Assembly (NCBI GenBank): GCA_024752435.1 | Contig: CP103021.1 | Location: 1,612,001 to 1,676,000, forward strand | Direction: 5' to 3' | DNA: 64,000 nt | Source of the DNA: Allantophomopsis cytisporea | Taxonomy: Eukaryota; Ascomycota; Leotiomycetes; Phacidiales; Phacidiaceae | In this document: piece by piece, positions 1 to 11,662 of the stretch | How the letters are laid out: every line of letters begins with the position of its first letter | How positions within the stretch are numbered: position 1 is the stretch's first letter | Translations under genes and position numbers: made by a program | The notes under the pieces: model-generated | What the model was told of the DNA's origin: nothing | The model's input: only the letters and a program-made list of their open reading frames with translations | Databases searched by the model: none

Positions 1-383
1 TCTGGCGCAGAAGGTGATCGTATGAAGGAGACACAAAACATCAACAAAAGCTTAAGCTGCTTAGGAGATGTCATCGGGGCCTTGGGATCCGGCAAGGATG
101 GTGCTCACATTCCGTATCGGAACTCAAAAGTAAGTCTTGTTATACAGCCAAGCTCTTTGGATTTCGCCAAAGAAAGTCTCGCGAGGGCTTCGCTGATTTC
201 AAATAGTTGACGTATCTCTTGCAATACTCCCTTGGAGGTAATTCGAAAACGCTGATGTTTGTCATGGTCTCCCCATTACAAGCACATCTTAGCGAGACCT
301 TAACGTCGCTCAAATTCGCTACAAAGGTCTACAACACCCATATTGGTACGGCCAAGAAGTCCACAAAGGTTGGAAAGGATTAG
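1..383 (+). CDS. Kinesin-14 (Kar3/KlpA-like) motor domain, 3' end
   Basis: Partial gene cut by the left edge. Two exons, 1..129 and 207..383, are separated by a 77-base GTAAGT...TAG intron. The product carries the end of the kinesin motor: NINKSLSCLGDVI (switch II/alpha-4 region), then HIPYRNSKLTYLLQ, then NSKTLMFV and SETLTSLKFA, and stops about 16 residues after the last motor helix. A motor at the extreme C-terminus is the hallmark of kinesin-14, the minus-end-directed family that works in spindle and nuclear movement. The neck and coiled coil lie outside the window. The family assignment is strong. The subfamily rests on the motor being C-terminal. Confidence 0.9.
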
Positions 384-1035
384 TATGTTGTTTGTGTGTG
401 TAATTGATACCTTGTTATATTTGTTTGGATTTGGCGTTCGAGAACAGGGTTTGTTTCAGTTTGAACTCTTGTACTGCGGGGGAGGATGTTTTAAGCAGGA
501 TTGGAGAACAGAGCGAGCAACATGTAGATACGGATCTCTCCATTATGCCTTCCGTACCGTATATATCGTCAGATCCTATTGTCGTATGTGTGGGATGCCT
601 GTAGGACTGGCAGGGAATGAATTATGATCGTCACTATTTGCTTGGCTGTTGATTGAACGCATGACCCTTTCGTGGCAGGTATGGCAAAAGAGGCAAATCG
701 GACAAGACATGTTGGCGATAAAGTGCTGATAAGCTGCATGCTGTAGTGTCTTGTTCGCATATGACTACGGTATCCTTGGCACACAATCTCGGAAACCCTG
801 TCATTCTAATATCTCAGCTGGGTATCTACTGGTTATCTGGGCCCGCAGGTACAATATACCCCTGTCAAAGGTATGCTTTCCAATTCCCCGCCCAGAACAT
901 CTCTTCCAACATCCGCCTCTCAACTCTGCAATGTAGACTATCAATCGCCATTGATCAATAACATCACTCTCACCTCCGTCCATTCATGCCAAAAATATTG
1001 TCGCTGACCCTTTATGATTGATCTCTTCTCTTCCC
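384..1035. other. Intergenic region, 652 bases
   Basis: This holds the 3' untranslated region of the kinesin gene and the promoter of the ankyrin gene. The short open frames here overlap one another in several frames and show no recognisable domain. I see no RNA gene. Confidence 0.5.
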
Positions 1036-3658
1036 ATGGCTGAAATATTTGGCACCGCTGTCTCTGCCCTCTCCGTAGCAGGCTTTGCCATCTCAATTGC
1101 CCACTCTGCACTCAAGCTCAAGGCCCTTCTCGACGCTCTCAAAGATGCTCCTGCGGATATTCTTCATCTCATCGAGGAGATCGAGCTCTTTTCCGAAATT
1201 CTCTCCGAAATCGATTGGCAGCATCGACGCAATGCCGCTCCACAGCGCCAGAATGTTACGGTCTCCCGGAGTGAGAAGCTGAGTGCCTACGGCGGGGAGG
1301 TGGAGATGGTGAGTCCAGTTGGCACGGGATGGGGAGTGGGTGGCATGGATGATGTGGGTAAGAAGTGTCTGGAGCGCTGTCAGAAAGCTAGCGAGATACT
1401 TTTGGAGGTGGCTGACGGATTGGAATTGGAGGCGAGAAGAGGGGGCTTGGGGCGAGTTAAGATTCTTATGGGCGTCGGGAAAGTAGGTAGACTTAGACAG
1501 AGGGTTGAAGGTGCGTGGCGTTTATTGGTTTTGGCACAGCAGGTTTATTGTAGGTATGTGGTATTCGCTTTTCTTTTGCGATATACCGAGGTTAATTTGG
1601 AGTGAAATAATGTTGACTTGTGTAGTGCGCTGGCGAGACAAGATTCTTTGGCTCTGAAACGGCAGGTCAAGAGTATTGAGGCTCGCCTAGAAGACTCGAC
1701 CATTAGGAAGAGAGTAGAGAACATCGAGATTAAATTGGAGGAGGTGAGGGATTCGAAGCCTCAAGCAACGTTAATCCAGACACAGATATGGGAGCCAGAT
1801 CAGAAGACTGCACTGCATGATTTTGTTGCCGCGTCTCAGGAGGTGTATATACCTCCGCCTGCAACAGCTGAATCACAAATATCGACATCAACTTCACCGC
1901 CGAGCTCATCACCAGGCAGTTCCGAGATCATCGAACGACGAGAAGATCTGGCTTATATGCGGGTCACGTCATCCAAACCGCAAAACTCGACTGTGCTCCT
2001 TTCCGATTGCACATCAACCTACCTTGACTCATGGATAGCTCATGCTTTTGGCTCAATACGACACCGAAAGTTCATCCGCCGCCATAAAGCAAAGGCGAAT
2101 GAGAACGCCCCAGACTTTGACGAAGAGATTCACAGAACAGATTTCCGATTCCCGAGATGGATGGCTAATGTTGCCTATGAGACTTGCTACAAGAGGGCGA
2201 AGTTCGGATGGGACTTTAATTTGAAGACTATCCATTTGATTCCAAAAGACTCGCCGGCTTATGATCATATTGAGAGAGGCGACATACAGGCACTCAAAGG
2301 GATGCTGGATCGGAGGGAGGTGTCGCCGAATTCTCATACCGATACAGATTGGGATTATGGTGTTCCGTATGCTCGAGAGAGTTTATTGCATGTAAGTGGA
2401 TCGTACCGAGGTCATCTGAGTCCTACTACTGTTCTCTTCCCTCGAACTAAGAAGACACTGTTGAGCGGAGTTACAGAAATAATGAGGCAATTATTCATGT
2501 ACTAACTCTCTTAGTGGGCCGTTGTACACGGCCAAGTGGAAATATGTCGATTACTCCTCAATTTAGGAGCCGACGGAATGGGCAGACATGGCCTATACAC
2601 GTAAGCAAATAGGAAGTCTTGCGTGCTTGTGAGACTAATGTCATCCTAGAACCCCTATTCATATTTCAGCAAGCCTCATCAAACAGGAAGGCCATGATAG
2701 TAGACCATCAAAACGAAAAGAAATACTCAGGATGTTACTTGCAAACCAAGAAGCAGATCCGGAAGCTCAGATCGCACCACTAGACGTTAGGTTTGGGACT
2801 CCATGGGTATTTGCAATAGGAGGGCCAACAGATGCAGTAGCTATGCTTAACACATGCATCTATCCCCCGTACCGCGAAAAGCCGCTCGCCGAACGAATGC
2901 TAGATATTCTTATGATGTCGCTCTATGCACCGAACCTTGCCATGCTTGTCCACGAAGAAGAACTCGACGGCGCAGCCTTCGAGATTTCCGATGATCGGGG
3001 AACCACATTGGCCCACAGTATTGCGCAAAGCTTTGCAGAGCAGCTCTACCAAGACGGCGCAAACAGAGACGACTTGGACCTAACAAGGATCCTGTTCTCT
3101 AAGGCTGTAGCTACGCAAAGTCTCAATGCCCTCTCCGCCCGGGGCTCGACATTTAACTTTTTCGTCCGCGGAATGCTCTTGGTTAACCGCAGGAAGGAGA
3201 TAGAAGGACACGAGGGCGCTTTTCTACCGATCACAAGGTTCAAAGATGAAAACGGAGCGATTGATATCTCGTCCATCGCGCAGGCTTGGGCCCAAGAGAT
3301 TGTAGATGCGGGACTCTCACCTAGGAAGTTAGCTGCGCATGGCAGAAATGTCGCAAAACATATGCTGCTGTGTTCACGTATTCTGGCATATCGAATGAGT
3401 CATGGGAAGGGCATACTAGATTTCAAAATCCTTGGCTTTCAGTACGGACCTAATGTGGAGGATTGGAAGGCGTACATATCTGATGCATGGGCGGATTTGC
3501 CAACCGACTACTTCGCTGACTTTTGGGATATGATTGAGAATCCGTGGGAGAATATGCCTGGCGCTTGGGTCGAGGGAAAAGAGGACTTGAACGCTAAGAT
3601 TGATCGCCACTGGGCGGACGTTTTGATGAAAAGTACAAGGAGGGCATCGGGTGTGTAG
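1036..3658 (+). CDS. Fungal STAND-type N-terminal domain and ankyrin-repeat protein
   Basis: Four exons, 1036..1553, 1626..2391, 2515..2600 and 2650..3658, give 792 residues. I chose ATG 1036 because MAEIFGTAVSALSVAGFAIS is the usual opening of the helical N-terminal domain found on fungal STAND/NLR-like proteins. An upstream in-frame ATG at 1018 adds six residues. A coiled-coil stretch (KSIEARLEDSTIRKRVENIE) follows near residue 190. About three ankyrin-type repeats lie near residues 385-510, for example LLHWAVVHGQVEICRLLLN followed by TPIHISA. The second repeat is encoded across the 86-base third exon. No P-loop or NACHT motif is visible, so the architecture is signalling domain plus ankyrin without the NTPase. 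The C-terminal 280 residues are unrecognised. A role in non-self recognition is inference from the N-terminal family only. Confidence 0.75.
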
Positions 3659-4659
3659 GGTCTGATGAACTATTGGATTTCGATAAAAGTACATTTAGAT
3701 ACCCAATTATTTGAGAATATGTTTAACTCGTCAAGTATAATACATGGAATTCGTTTTGATGTTGGAGTTGTCCGTCTTATTAGTTCATCTTATAAGAATA
3801 GCTCATACTTTCTCCCATCACGAAACACTTGCAAAACGTAAGATGATGAATCGTTGTATAGCTTAAAGGCTTTGAACTACAAAACAATTCACGCTTGTGA
3901 CTGCTATATATTTTCCCCAGTAGCTTGTATTTCAAAATCTATCGCTATTAATAATTGTATACCCCTTGACAACTGCACAGGTCTTAGTAATCGAATGTAT
4001 ACAATGTACCAGTGCTACTTGCCTCGATTCGCTGGACTGTTAATAATCATGCACATATTTTTGAAGATCCACTGTTGATACAAACTTGGCTTCCGGTACT
4101 AGTAAACAAAAAAGTTCCAACGAAACAGTGGTAACGTCCTCTCATCCTAACGTTCCACTCGGACTGACAAGCAGATCCCATGCCTTGTATATCAAGCGAG
4201 CTGCTTTGCAATTAAGTGAAGACTCTAGCCATTCTTTCGAGGTCAAATACAGACTTAGCTTCTAGGTTTGTTTAACTTCTGTAAATAATATTGCCCTCCA
4301 AGCTTCGTTCCAGTAGATTTCTCGTTCTTTGACGTTGTTAAAATCTTGCATCATCCGGTGTATCCAGACACATACGGTACTTATAGGTCACAAGAATCAT
4401 GGTCAAAAACATCAACAGAAATCCGTTTTCTTCTGTAGCCAGACAAATTTATTCAGATAGAACTAGATGCATCACTAAGCACTCGCAGAAAGTTCAACTG
4501 TGCATGCTTTATTTTTTTTCTTTTCTTTTCTTTGTGACAGGAACATGTGCAATTTGCTTTTCAAACCGCTTTGACTATCAAATTGCTTAATAGGATAGAT
4601 TGATAAGTTCCATAATGAGTGAGCTTGGAGATGCAGGGATAAAGAATAGAGTTTTGAGT
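3659..4659. other. Intergenic region, 1,001 bases
   Basis: AT-rich sequence between two convergent genes. It contains pyrimidine runs near 4510-4530 but no open frame that I would call coding. Confidence 0.5.
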
Positions 4660-6680
4660 TCATAGTTCAGTCCTATCTCTTGCAGCTTTTGCAGTTCGAG
4701 AACTCAAGATGTCGTGTGCAATCTTCTCAGCAAGTGCGTCTGTTGCCATTAGTTGTGATGATACTGGGAGTAGTAGGAAATACTTACAGATCGTGGCCTG
4801 AGGGTGGCCAGGAGGCAAAACGGGTAGAGCACTCGCATCAACAACTCGTAAACCTTTCACGCCAATCACTCTGGCTTTCGAATCAACTACAGCCATAGGA
4901 TCATCTACCTTCCCCATTTTACAGGAGCAGGCAGCATGGTAAACAGTACTAGCTGACCCCTTGATAAAAGCCAAGATGTCCTCATTGCTTTGTACATGTA
5001 ATCCTGGACTTTTCTCCTCTCCCTTTATCAGCTCTTTCATTTCTTTCGTTTCGAGAACAAGTCTTGCACGTTTGAATCCTGCAATTGCAACCTCTTGGTC
5101 TCGTGGGTCAGTCAGCCAATTTGGGTTCACTATCGGATGATCTTTCGTATCGGCCGAGGCAATAGAGATATTCCCCCGGGATATAGGAGCCGCGAGTGCC
5201 GAGATGATGGCAGAATAGTTGTTCTGGTTGTTTATAGTGGAGAACAGAAAATCATCGTTTTTATCAAGGAACGTATCGAAATAGATATACTCTATGTCCG
5301 GCCAGTCAGGCCCAAATGTAGTATTGAGGTCTGCTCTGGTTTTTGGACTAATGAAGCCGGGAGGGAAACGCTCGAATGCTATGTATGTCAACAAATGTGA
5401 AAAGGGCATGATTATCAAAACTTACCGAAAAGATCAGTCCCAACATTTGTAAGGATTCCAGTTTTCTTCTCGATGTATTCCTGAGTTGCTTCTCGTCTGT
5501 AGTGAATGTTGCCGAGCCAGCTGTGTGTAAGGATATTTACTTCGTAGGATAAAGCCCAAAATACATGGTCCCACATTCCCTGACCTACTCCGGGTCTTTC
5601 TGCAACCACAGTGATACCGTTCTCATCCAATATGGATTTGGGGCCGATACCAGATACCATCAGCATCTGAGGTGACCGAAAAGCTCCTGATGAGATAACG
5701 ACTTCTTCTTTCGCATGAAGCTCGTATATTACACTGCCGCTTCCCATAGCTCCAGTCTCAACGACAACTCCTCTAGCTTGTTTGTCTTCATCAAATATTA
5801 CCTTCTTCCCAAGAGTGTTCGGATACACAACAAGTCCATCATTCCGTAGAATTGATTCCTTGAGAAAGGTTGTGGATGAGATTCGTGTCTGTGTGTCTGG
5901 GTCTACTGTTTGGGTATCATAGGACCAACCAAACAAATTCCCGTCGTTCAGACCGTTAACTGCTTTGATTCCAATAGCTTCGAGGCCTTTGGAAAACCAA
6001 GCAGTTGCTGGATTAGGAAATATTGGATAGGACACTTTCAATGGGCCACCCTCAGGGTCAAAATCGTCGACATCATACCGTGGGAAATAACAACCCTTTC
6101 TTACAGAACGCTTAGGCTCATGTAGCTGTACGCTTTTCTTGAAAAAGGGCAGGAAATTATCCCACTCATAACCTGGATCTCCTGTTTCTTCTGCCCATTT
6201 CATATGTGTTCCTTTGCTTCCGCGCTGATACGCCATGAAGTTCCTGGCACTGCCTCCACCTAGCACCTTTCCTGATGAATACAGTACTTCTGCTCCACCG
6301 AGTCCTTCTTGTGGAGTTGTTTTCTGGCCCCAGTCAATCAGAGGGTTTTTGAAGAGAGGAGATTTGCCGACATAGTATGCACCACCAGATGGCATGTCGG
6401 TAAGGTTCGAATTGTCTATAGAGTAAAGGGATCCTGCTTCGACAACAGCCACCGTATGGTCTTTGGCAAGTCGATGCGCGATGGCTAAGCCAGCCGTACC
6501 TCCACCAACGACAATGTAGTCATAAGTAGCGGGTATACCAATTTGGCCGAAGTGAGAGCCAAGTAATGGGTTGTTAAATGCTGAAAGTTTTGAATAAAAA
6601 GAACTTTGAGAGGGTACGTAAATAGGAAGAAAGCGGAGGATATTCAGAACAACCTCTGGTATAGGGAGCCACATCGTCAA
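4660..6680 (-). CDS. GMC-family FAD oxidoreductase
   Basis: Three exons on the minus strand, 6680..5426, 5378..4788 and 4739..4660, encode 641 residues. The FAD-binding motif VGGGTAGLAIAHRL is near residue 57 and the GMC signature SGKVLGGGSARNFM near 138. The active-site histidines are in YHAACSCKMG (near 566) and PPGHPQAT (near 610). This is the aryl-alcohol oxidase, glucose dehydrogenase and choline dehydrogenase superfamily; the substrate cannot be read from sequence. The first 20 residues are hydrophobic and could be a signal or anchor, but no clean cleavage site is obvious. An ATG two codons downstream (6674) is an alternative start. It lies upstream of a reductase and a carrier, so membership in a small metabolic cluster is plausible. 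Confidence 0.9.
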
Positions 6681-8062
6681 TTAAAGATGTGAAAGTTTCC
6701 TAGTGATGATAAAATACAGCCTCAGAAAAACTTTTGATTTACTCAAACCTTAGAGAATTATGTGTCCGCCTTTCTTGAAGAAGTTCGACGTGGAAAAGTA
6801 GAATACAGAGCTGGAAAGATTGATATGCTAAATCTCGAGTTACACGGACTGTTATCATTGAGACCTCATGTAGGCAGTTAGTAATCGCCATGCGTACTGG
6901 TAAAAACCTGCTTATGACTCCGAAAAACATTCGATTCCAAGCTTCGTGAGATAGCTTCACATGAACCCATTCCTGCTGACCCAGGTAGAAAGGGCAAATG
7001 AGGGTTGTTGCTATCACCCATCACTCTATTATCATATTTTACGGATTCATAGTTTCCTAGAAATCCACAAGCAATGGCCATCACATTTGTGAGACTTCCT
7101 GTTGTTCCATAGACCCCTATGAGTTGGCCAGTGGATGACGCTGGGCCTCGGTCATAAAGCGATGAACATGACGAAGCTGAACCGAAGTGCTTGTGTCCTG
7201 CCTAAGTAAGTAGCATAATTGCTGCTGCATTTTTATTTACCCCGATTCAGTATCAAGAAGTCGGAGACCATCTACTAGGGAACTAGTCTGAAGACAGTTT
7301 CGAATTTCTTACTTGCCCATATCTTTCATAGCGGATTACCGAGAACTGCATAACAAAAAGCAATGTAGGGCTATGAATAAAACTTATGATATCTGCACAG
7401 CTCAATCAGATCAGATTGTGTTCGACGATCCTATCTCCTCAAGAGGCACCATTAATTTCAGTGCGTAATTGGACCAATTTCTCCTTTTGAAGGAATCTTC
7501 CTATATACAAAATCGATGATTCGCTCAACCTCTTGTTGTTTCTCAGGTCTCGTGGGTCTTAAGGGAATATTTCTAGAAGTTACTTGCTACACTCTAGATA
7601 ACTCAATAGCAATGATTATTTCTATCACTCTTGATGACTATATATCTTTTCATATAAATGTATCTAGATAATTAACGCATCTTACGATATTAGAACAGGA
7701 TAGAACAGAAAAATGCGGGGTACCCTCATGTGTGCCTAAGGCAGAAGTCCAATGAAAGAGCAGCGACCGAGACTGTGACATTATATACAGAAAACTCACA
7801 ACTAACCTATGCAATCTTTAAGCTTTTCAGGATTCACTCGAGTGTATTGTGTGGGTATTGGTTGAGTGTGCATCTTGATTTTCGGTGTCTATCTTGATTA
7901 CCAATATTTTTTGATTTCTAAGCATTGATTGTTATCCTCAGGTATTTTCGTTCTTTACAAGTGCTTATATATATATATATATATATATATATCCACCGAA
8001 TCGGATAAACCACAGAGGAATCATATTTCTGAACATTACCCAACTTTCAACTAAACTCAAAA
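6681..8062. other. Intergenic region, 1,382 bases
   Basis: Contains the promoter of the GMC gene (minus strand) and that of the reductase at 8063. On the minus strand about 107 codons stay open from near 7200 to 6878, encoding a Gly/Ser/Cys-rich peptide. I do not recognise it and list it only as a possible exon. Just before 8063 there is a TA microsatellite. Confidence 0.45.
7966..7992. repeat. (TA)n microsatellite in a promoter
   Basis: About thirteen uninterrupted TA units end 70 bases upstream of the reductase start codon at 8063. The position is compatible with an effect on the promoter, but this is inference. Confidence 0.9.
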
Positions 8063-9371
8063 ATGCCTTCTCAAATTATCTCCCAAGGAATTTACCATGG
8101 CCTTCCGACATTTCCAGATATTCCCGATGGTCAAACAGCTATTGTAGCTGGTGCCAATGGCATTTCTGGCCAATACATGCTTAAAGTCCTCGCTGCCAAT
8201 CCAAAACGCTGGAAGAAAATATATGCCTTTTCTCGCCGACCCCCTCAGGGATTTGATGCTCCTACTGTTGAACACATTGCTTTGGACTTTCTCGCCGGAG
8301 TCGACAGCATCAAGTCTACTTTGAGGAAGCACAATGTGAAGGCAGATTATGTGTTCTTCTTTGCATATAAGGAAGTGTCTGGTCCAAATGGAGAGCTGTG
8401 GGGTGGTCAAGAGCAGATGTACAATGAAAATGGTAAGAGCATGATATTACATGAGTTTATGAGAATCTCAGAGTCTAATGAAGAATGAAACAGGTCAAAT
8501 GCTTCGCGATTTTGTCCTTGCTCTCAAGGACCGCCCGTTCAAGCGCATTGTGCTTCAGACCGGCGCCAAAAACTATGGACTTCATATAGGACCCGTGATC
8601 ATCCCCTCTCGGGAGTCAGATGCCAGAGTTCTGACACTTCCAAACTTCTACTATGCTCAAGAAGATATCCTGAAGGAGCTTTCTACGATTCAAAATTTCA
8701 CCTGGGCTGTCACAAGGCCCTCCAACATCTCCGGTGCTGTCAAAGGAAACTTCATGAATTTTTCGATTGCTCTCGGACTCTATTTTGCTGTTACAAAGGA
8801 ATTGGGACAGTCGATTGTTTTTCCCGGCACCGAATACAAGTGGAATTGTGTCGAGACCACCTCAGCAGCCCGCATGAATGCCTATCTTGCTGAATACGTA
8901 GCTTTGGACGAGAAATCTGCATACCAGGCTTTCAATGCAGTAAATGGAGACAGTCCAACCTGGGCGCGTATCTTTATCGATCTAGCAGAAAGCTTCGGAG
9001 TTTCTATTGCTAAGAATCAGTTCAAGGAGCCTGCTCCAAGACCTGCGAAATCGACGAGCGATCTCCCAGCTCCAATTGACCCAGAGGTCCATGCAAGGTT
9101 AGAATTAAGGAACAGCCTTGCACAGTGGGCTAAAGAGAAGGAAGTTATCGCTGCATGGGAGAGAATTGTTGATCGGTATGAGCTTGAAAAAGAAGTTTTT
9201 TACAGTGCTAGTTGGGACTTTACGGATGGTGTTCTTAGCTTTCAGCACATGAATGTTCTCGACACAAACAAACTACGTGAGTATGGCTTTTTTGGGCATG
9301 TAGACACGACGAAAGACCTTTTGCATGTCTTCGATGAGGCAAGAGAGTTGAAGTTCCTGCCTCCTTTGTAG
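8063..9371 (+). CDS. PRISE-like short-chain reductase (progesterone 5-beta-reductase/iridoid synthase family)
   Basis: Two exons, 8063..8432 and 8494..9371, encode 415 residues, with a GTAAGA...CAG intron. The Rossmann motif GANGISG is near residue 30. The family-specific catalytic pair is present as lysine in TGAKNYGLHIGP and tyrosine in FYYAQEDIL, which sets PRISE enzymes apart from classical YxxxK dehydrogenases. Members reduce activated carbon-carbon double bonds with NADPH. Fungal members such as SirQ-type proteins occur in secondary-metabolite clusters. The gene converges on the carrier at 9426 with only 54 bases between the stop codons. The substrate is unknown. Confidence 0.87.
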
Positions 9372-9425
9372 AGGTAACTAGTCATCAACACGATGGCTAG
9401 TTGGTATGATTCGAGTAGCTAGCGG

Positions 9426-11043
9426 TTATAGTATGTATCTGAATCCAAGATTGCGTTCATTGTCCTCCTCCACATGTTCTTGTTCCTCCTTCGTTGATAG
9501 CTTCCGGTTCGCTCTTTTGAGGATAACTCTGATTCCCAAAGCAAGCAATCCCACCAGTGCGCAAATAGCAGCATTAGCCGAACCACCTGGCACATATTGC
9601 GGTGCTGCTGAGGCAGGATACATATATGAACCGTAAATGTTTGCACAATTGCCAATCATGTTACATATGGCAATGGCAGCAGATCTCTTGACTAGAGGAC
9701 GTGGAAAGGTATTTGCTACCCAAGAAAGGACAATCTGATATGCCGAGACTGCTCCTATAGGCATCAAAAACTATAAATCTCTTAGCGCTTAAACCAATTG
9801 AAGAGGCTTAGAAGAGGGGTCCGTACCATAGCGAAAAACCTGGCCCCAGTAGTTGTTGTAGCGGTAGCTATGATATTTCCCACACAAGCCACGGACATGA
9901 GGGCGATTATATGAAGTGAACGGTCCTTCGTCTTGCCAGATGTCCAGGTTACCAATAGAGAAACTAGGAAGGTTGCGAACCAGACAGGTACGGTCAAAAG
10001 CAATGTCTCAATGTTGCCAAATCCAAGCGTCTTTACTATACTCGGAAAGAAATACTGGAATGATTGCGAAAGAAGGGAGAGATGCTGAAGGAGAATGAAG
10101 AAGTATAACTTCGGGTCCTTCAATGCCTCTTTGAGACCAGCAAGCAAGCCTTGCGAGTGCGAGTCATCAACTGATTTCGCGTCGTCAAGAAGTCGCCATT
10201 GGGCAAAGTTGCGTTCTTCCTCTGAAAGCCATCTGGAATTGGCAGGAAAATTGGGAAGGATGGCACTAGGTTCGGTCGATAAGCATTTTGCCAATTTTAT
10301 TTAGATCAAGGCCATTAGACTTACATAGAGCAGAGGGCGATTCCAATTGTAATGACACCTTCAATGATGAACAGCCACCTCCAACCCTCGATACCATGAA
10401 CACCATCAAGGTTTCCAAGCACTCCAGCTGCAAGGAGTCCTCCGAACATATTCGCCACTGAACTTCCCGAGTAGAACCAAGCAATACGATAAGTCAGCTC
10501 AGATCGAGTGTACCAAGACGACATCAACATAATCGCTCCGGGAAAGAATGGTGCTTCAACAACTCCAAGGCATATTCTCGCGGCTAAAAGACCCCCGAAA
10601 GACTTCACAGCGCTTTGGGAGGTAGAAACAACTCCCCAAAGTGTCATTACCAAACCAAGATAGATAGAGGGCCGTACTCGTGTCAGTAGTAGATTTGAAG
10701 GCAGTTGCATGAGTAAGTAGCCAACAAAGAGAATGGATGTGGCAAGATTGAAATCCGTCCCTTTCATATTCAAGTCCTCCTCAATCCCCCCGAGTCTTGC
10801 TTGGGCAAGATTTGATCGGTCTAAAAAGTTCAGAAGATACATAAGTATGAGTAGTGGGAGCAATCGACTATCGACTTTTCGTAAAAGACGAGTCGTGTGA
10901 TAACTTCGCCATTCTGGATCCTTTGTTGAAAATTGAAGATAGAATTCCTGCTGCTCTAGAGGTACCTTTTCGAATATGGCAGCAGGTTTGCTATATTCAA
11001 CATGATCGAGCTCATGCTCTGGAGCTTTATCATCGAGAGACAT
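9426..11043 (-). CDS. MFS carrier, anion:cation symporter (Dal5/Tna1-like) family
   Basis: Three minus-strand exons, 11043..10325, 10265..9827 and 9770..9426, encode 500 residues. The protein has a cytoplasmic N-terminus, then NFLDRSNLAQARL in the first transmembrane segment. This is the typical DRxN motif of the allantoate/nicotinate permease group. VEAPFFPGAIMLMSSWYTRSE follows transmembrane segment 4, and a central loop separates two six-helix halves. The splice junctions restore SIAILPNFP and FAMFLMPIGAVSAY. Substrates in this family are mostly carboxylates and vitamins. The divergent neighbour is a sugar-acid-type dehydrogenase, so an organic acid is a reasonable but unproved guess. Confidence 0.9.
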
Positions 11044-11662
11044 GATGAAGGATTGATTTGATGTATAAATTGAAGGTTATCTTGGAATCCGGAGGTGATG
11101 TTATGATAGTCTCGTAGATGTAACCGAGCTCACCTTTTCTCTCTTTGGCATCCCGCCTAGTCAAGTGCAGGAAACGCGGCATACCTTCTTGGTCCATGAA
11201 AACATGGGGTAACGACGTAACGTGGGGGAACAAGGATTAAGTGCGGAGGTTTCTAGCGCCACTATCGTCTCGGGTCAAAGCCATGCATGGTTCTTCTTGT
11301 CAAATAACAGCTCTTCAAATGTTCCGAAATACGACTAAATAGAGATTTGGTAGACGGAAACCTTCCGTGTAATACGGCATCGTTTTAAAGTTAGATGCTG
11401 ATCATTTCTAAAGAGGTGCCGAAGTCGCTTGTTTCGCTGTAGCATCCACCGACTCTGCCGAGAAATCGGCATTACTGCGAAGTAACGTGAGTCCGGTAAC
11501 ATCACAGCATTGTGTAAACATTGAATCCCACTCTACTCAGATACTTCAAGTACATCTGATGCTTTGACTTCTGGGCACCTTTCCCTCACATTCGTCGGCC
11601 TATAGTTCAGCATTGCATCTATAGACAACAGTTCCACATCCGTTACCTGACAAATCATTAAA
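11044..11662. promoter_or_regulatory. Divergent promoter of carrier and dehydrogenase
   Basis: The 619 bases lie between two start codons pointing away from each other, so the two genes could be co-regulated. No single operator is convincing by eye. Confidence 0.45.

Noticed and set aside
343..627. 94-codon frame after the kinesin gene
   Set aside because: It overlaps the kinesin stop and its 3' untranslated region and shows no domain.
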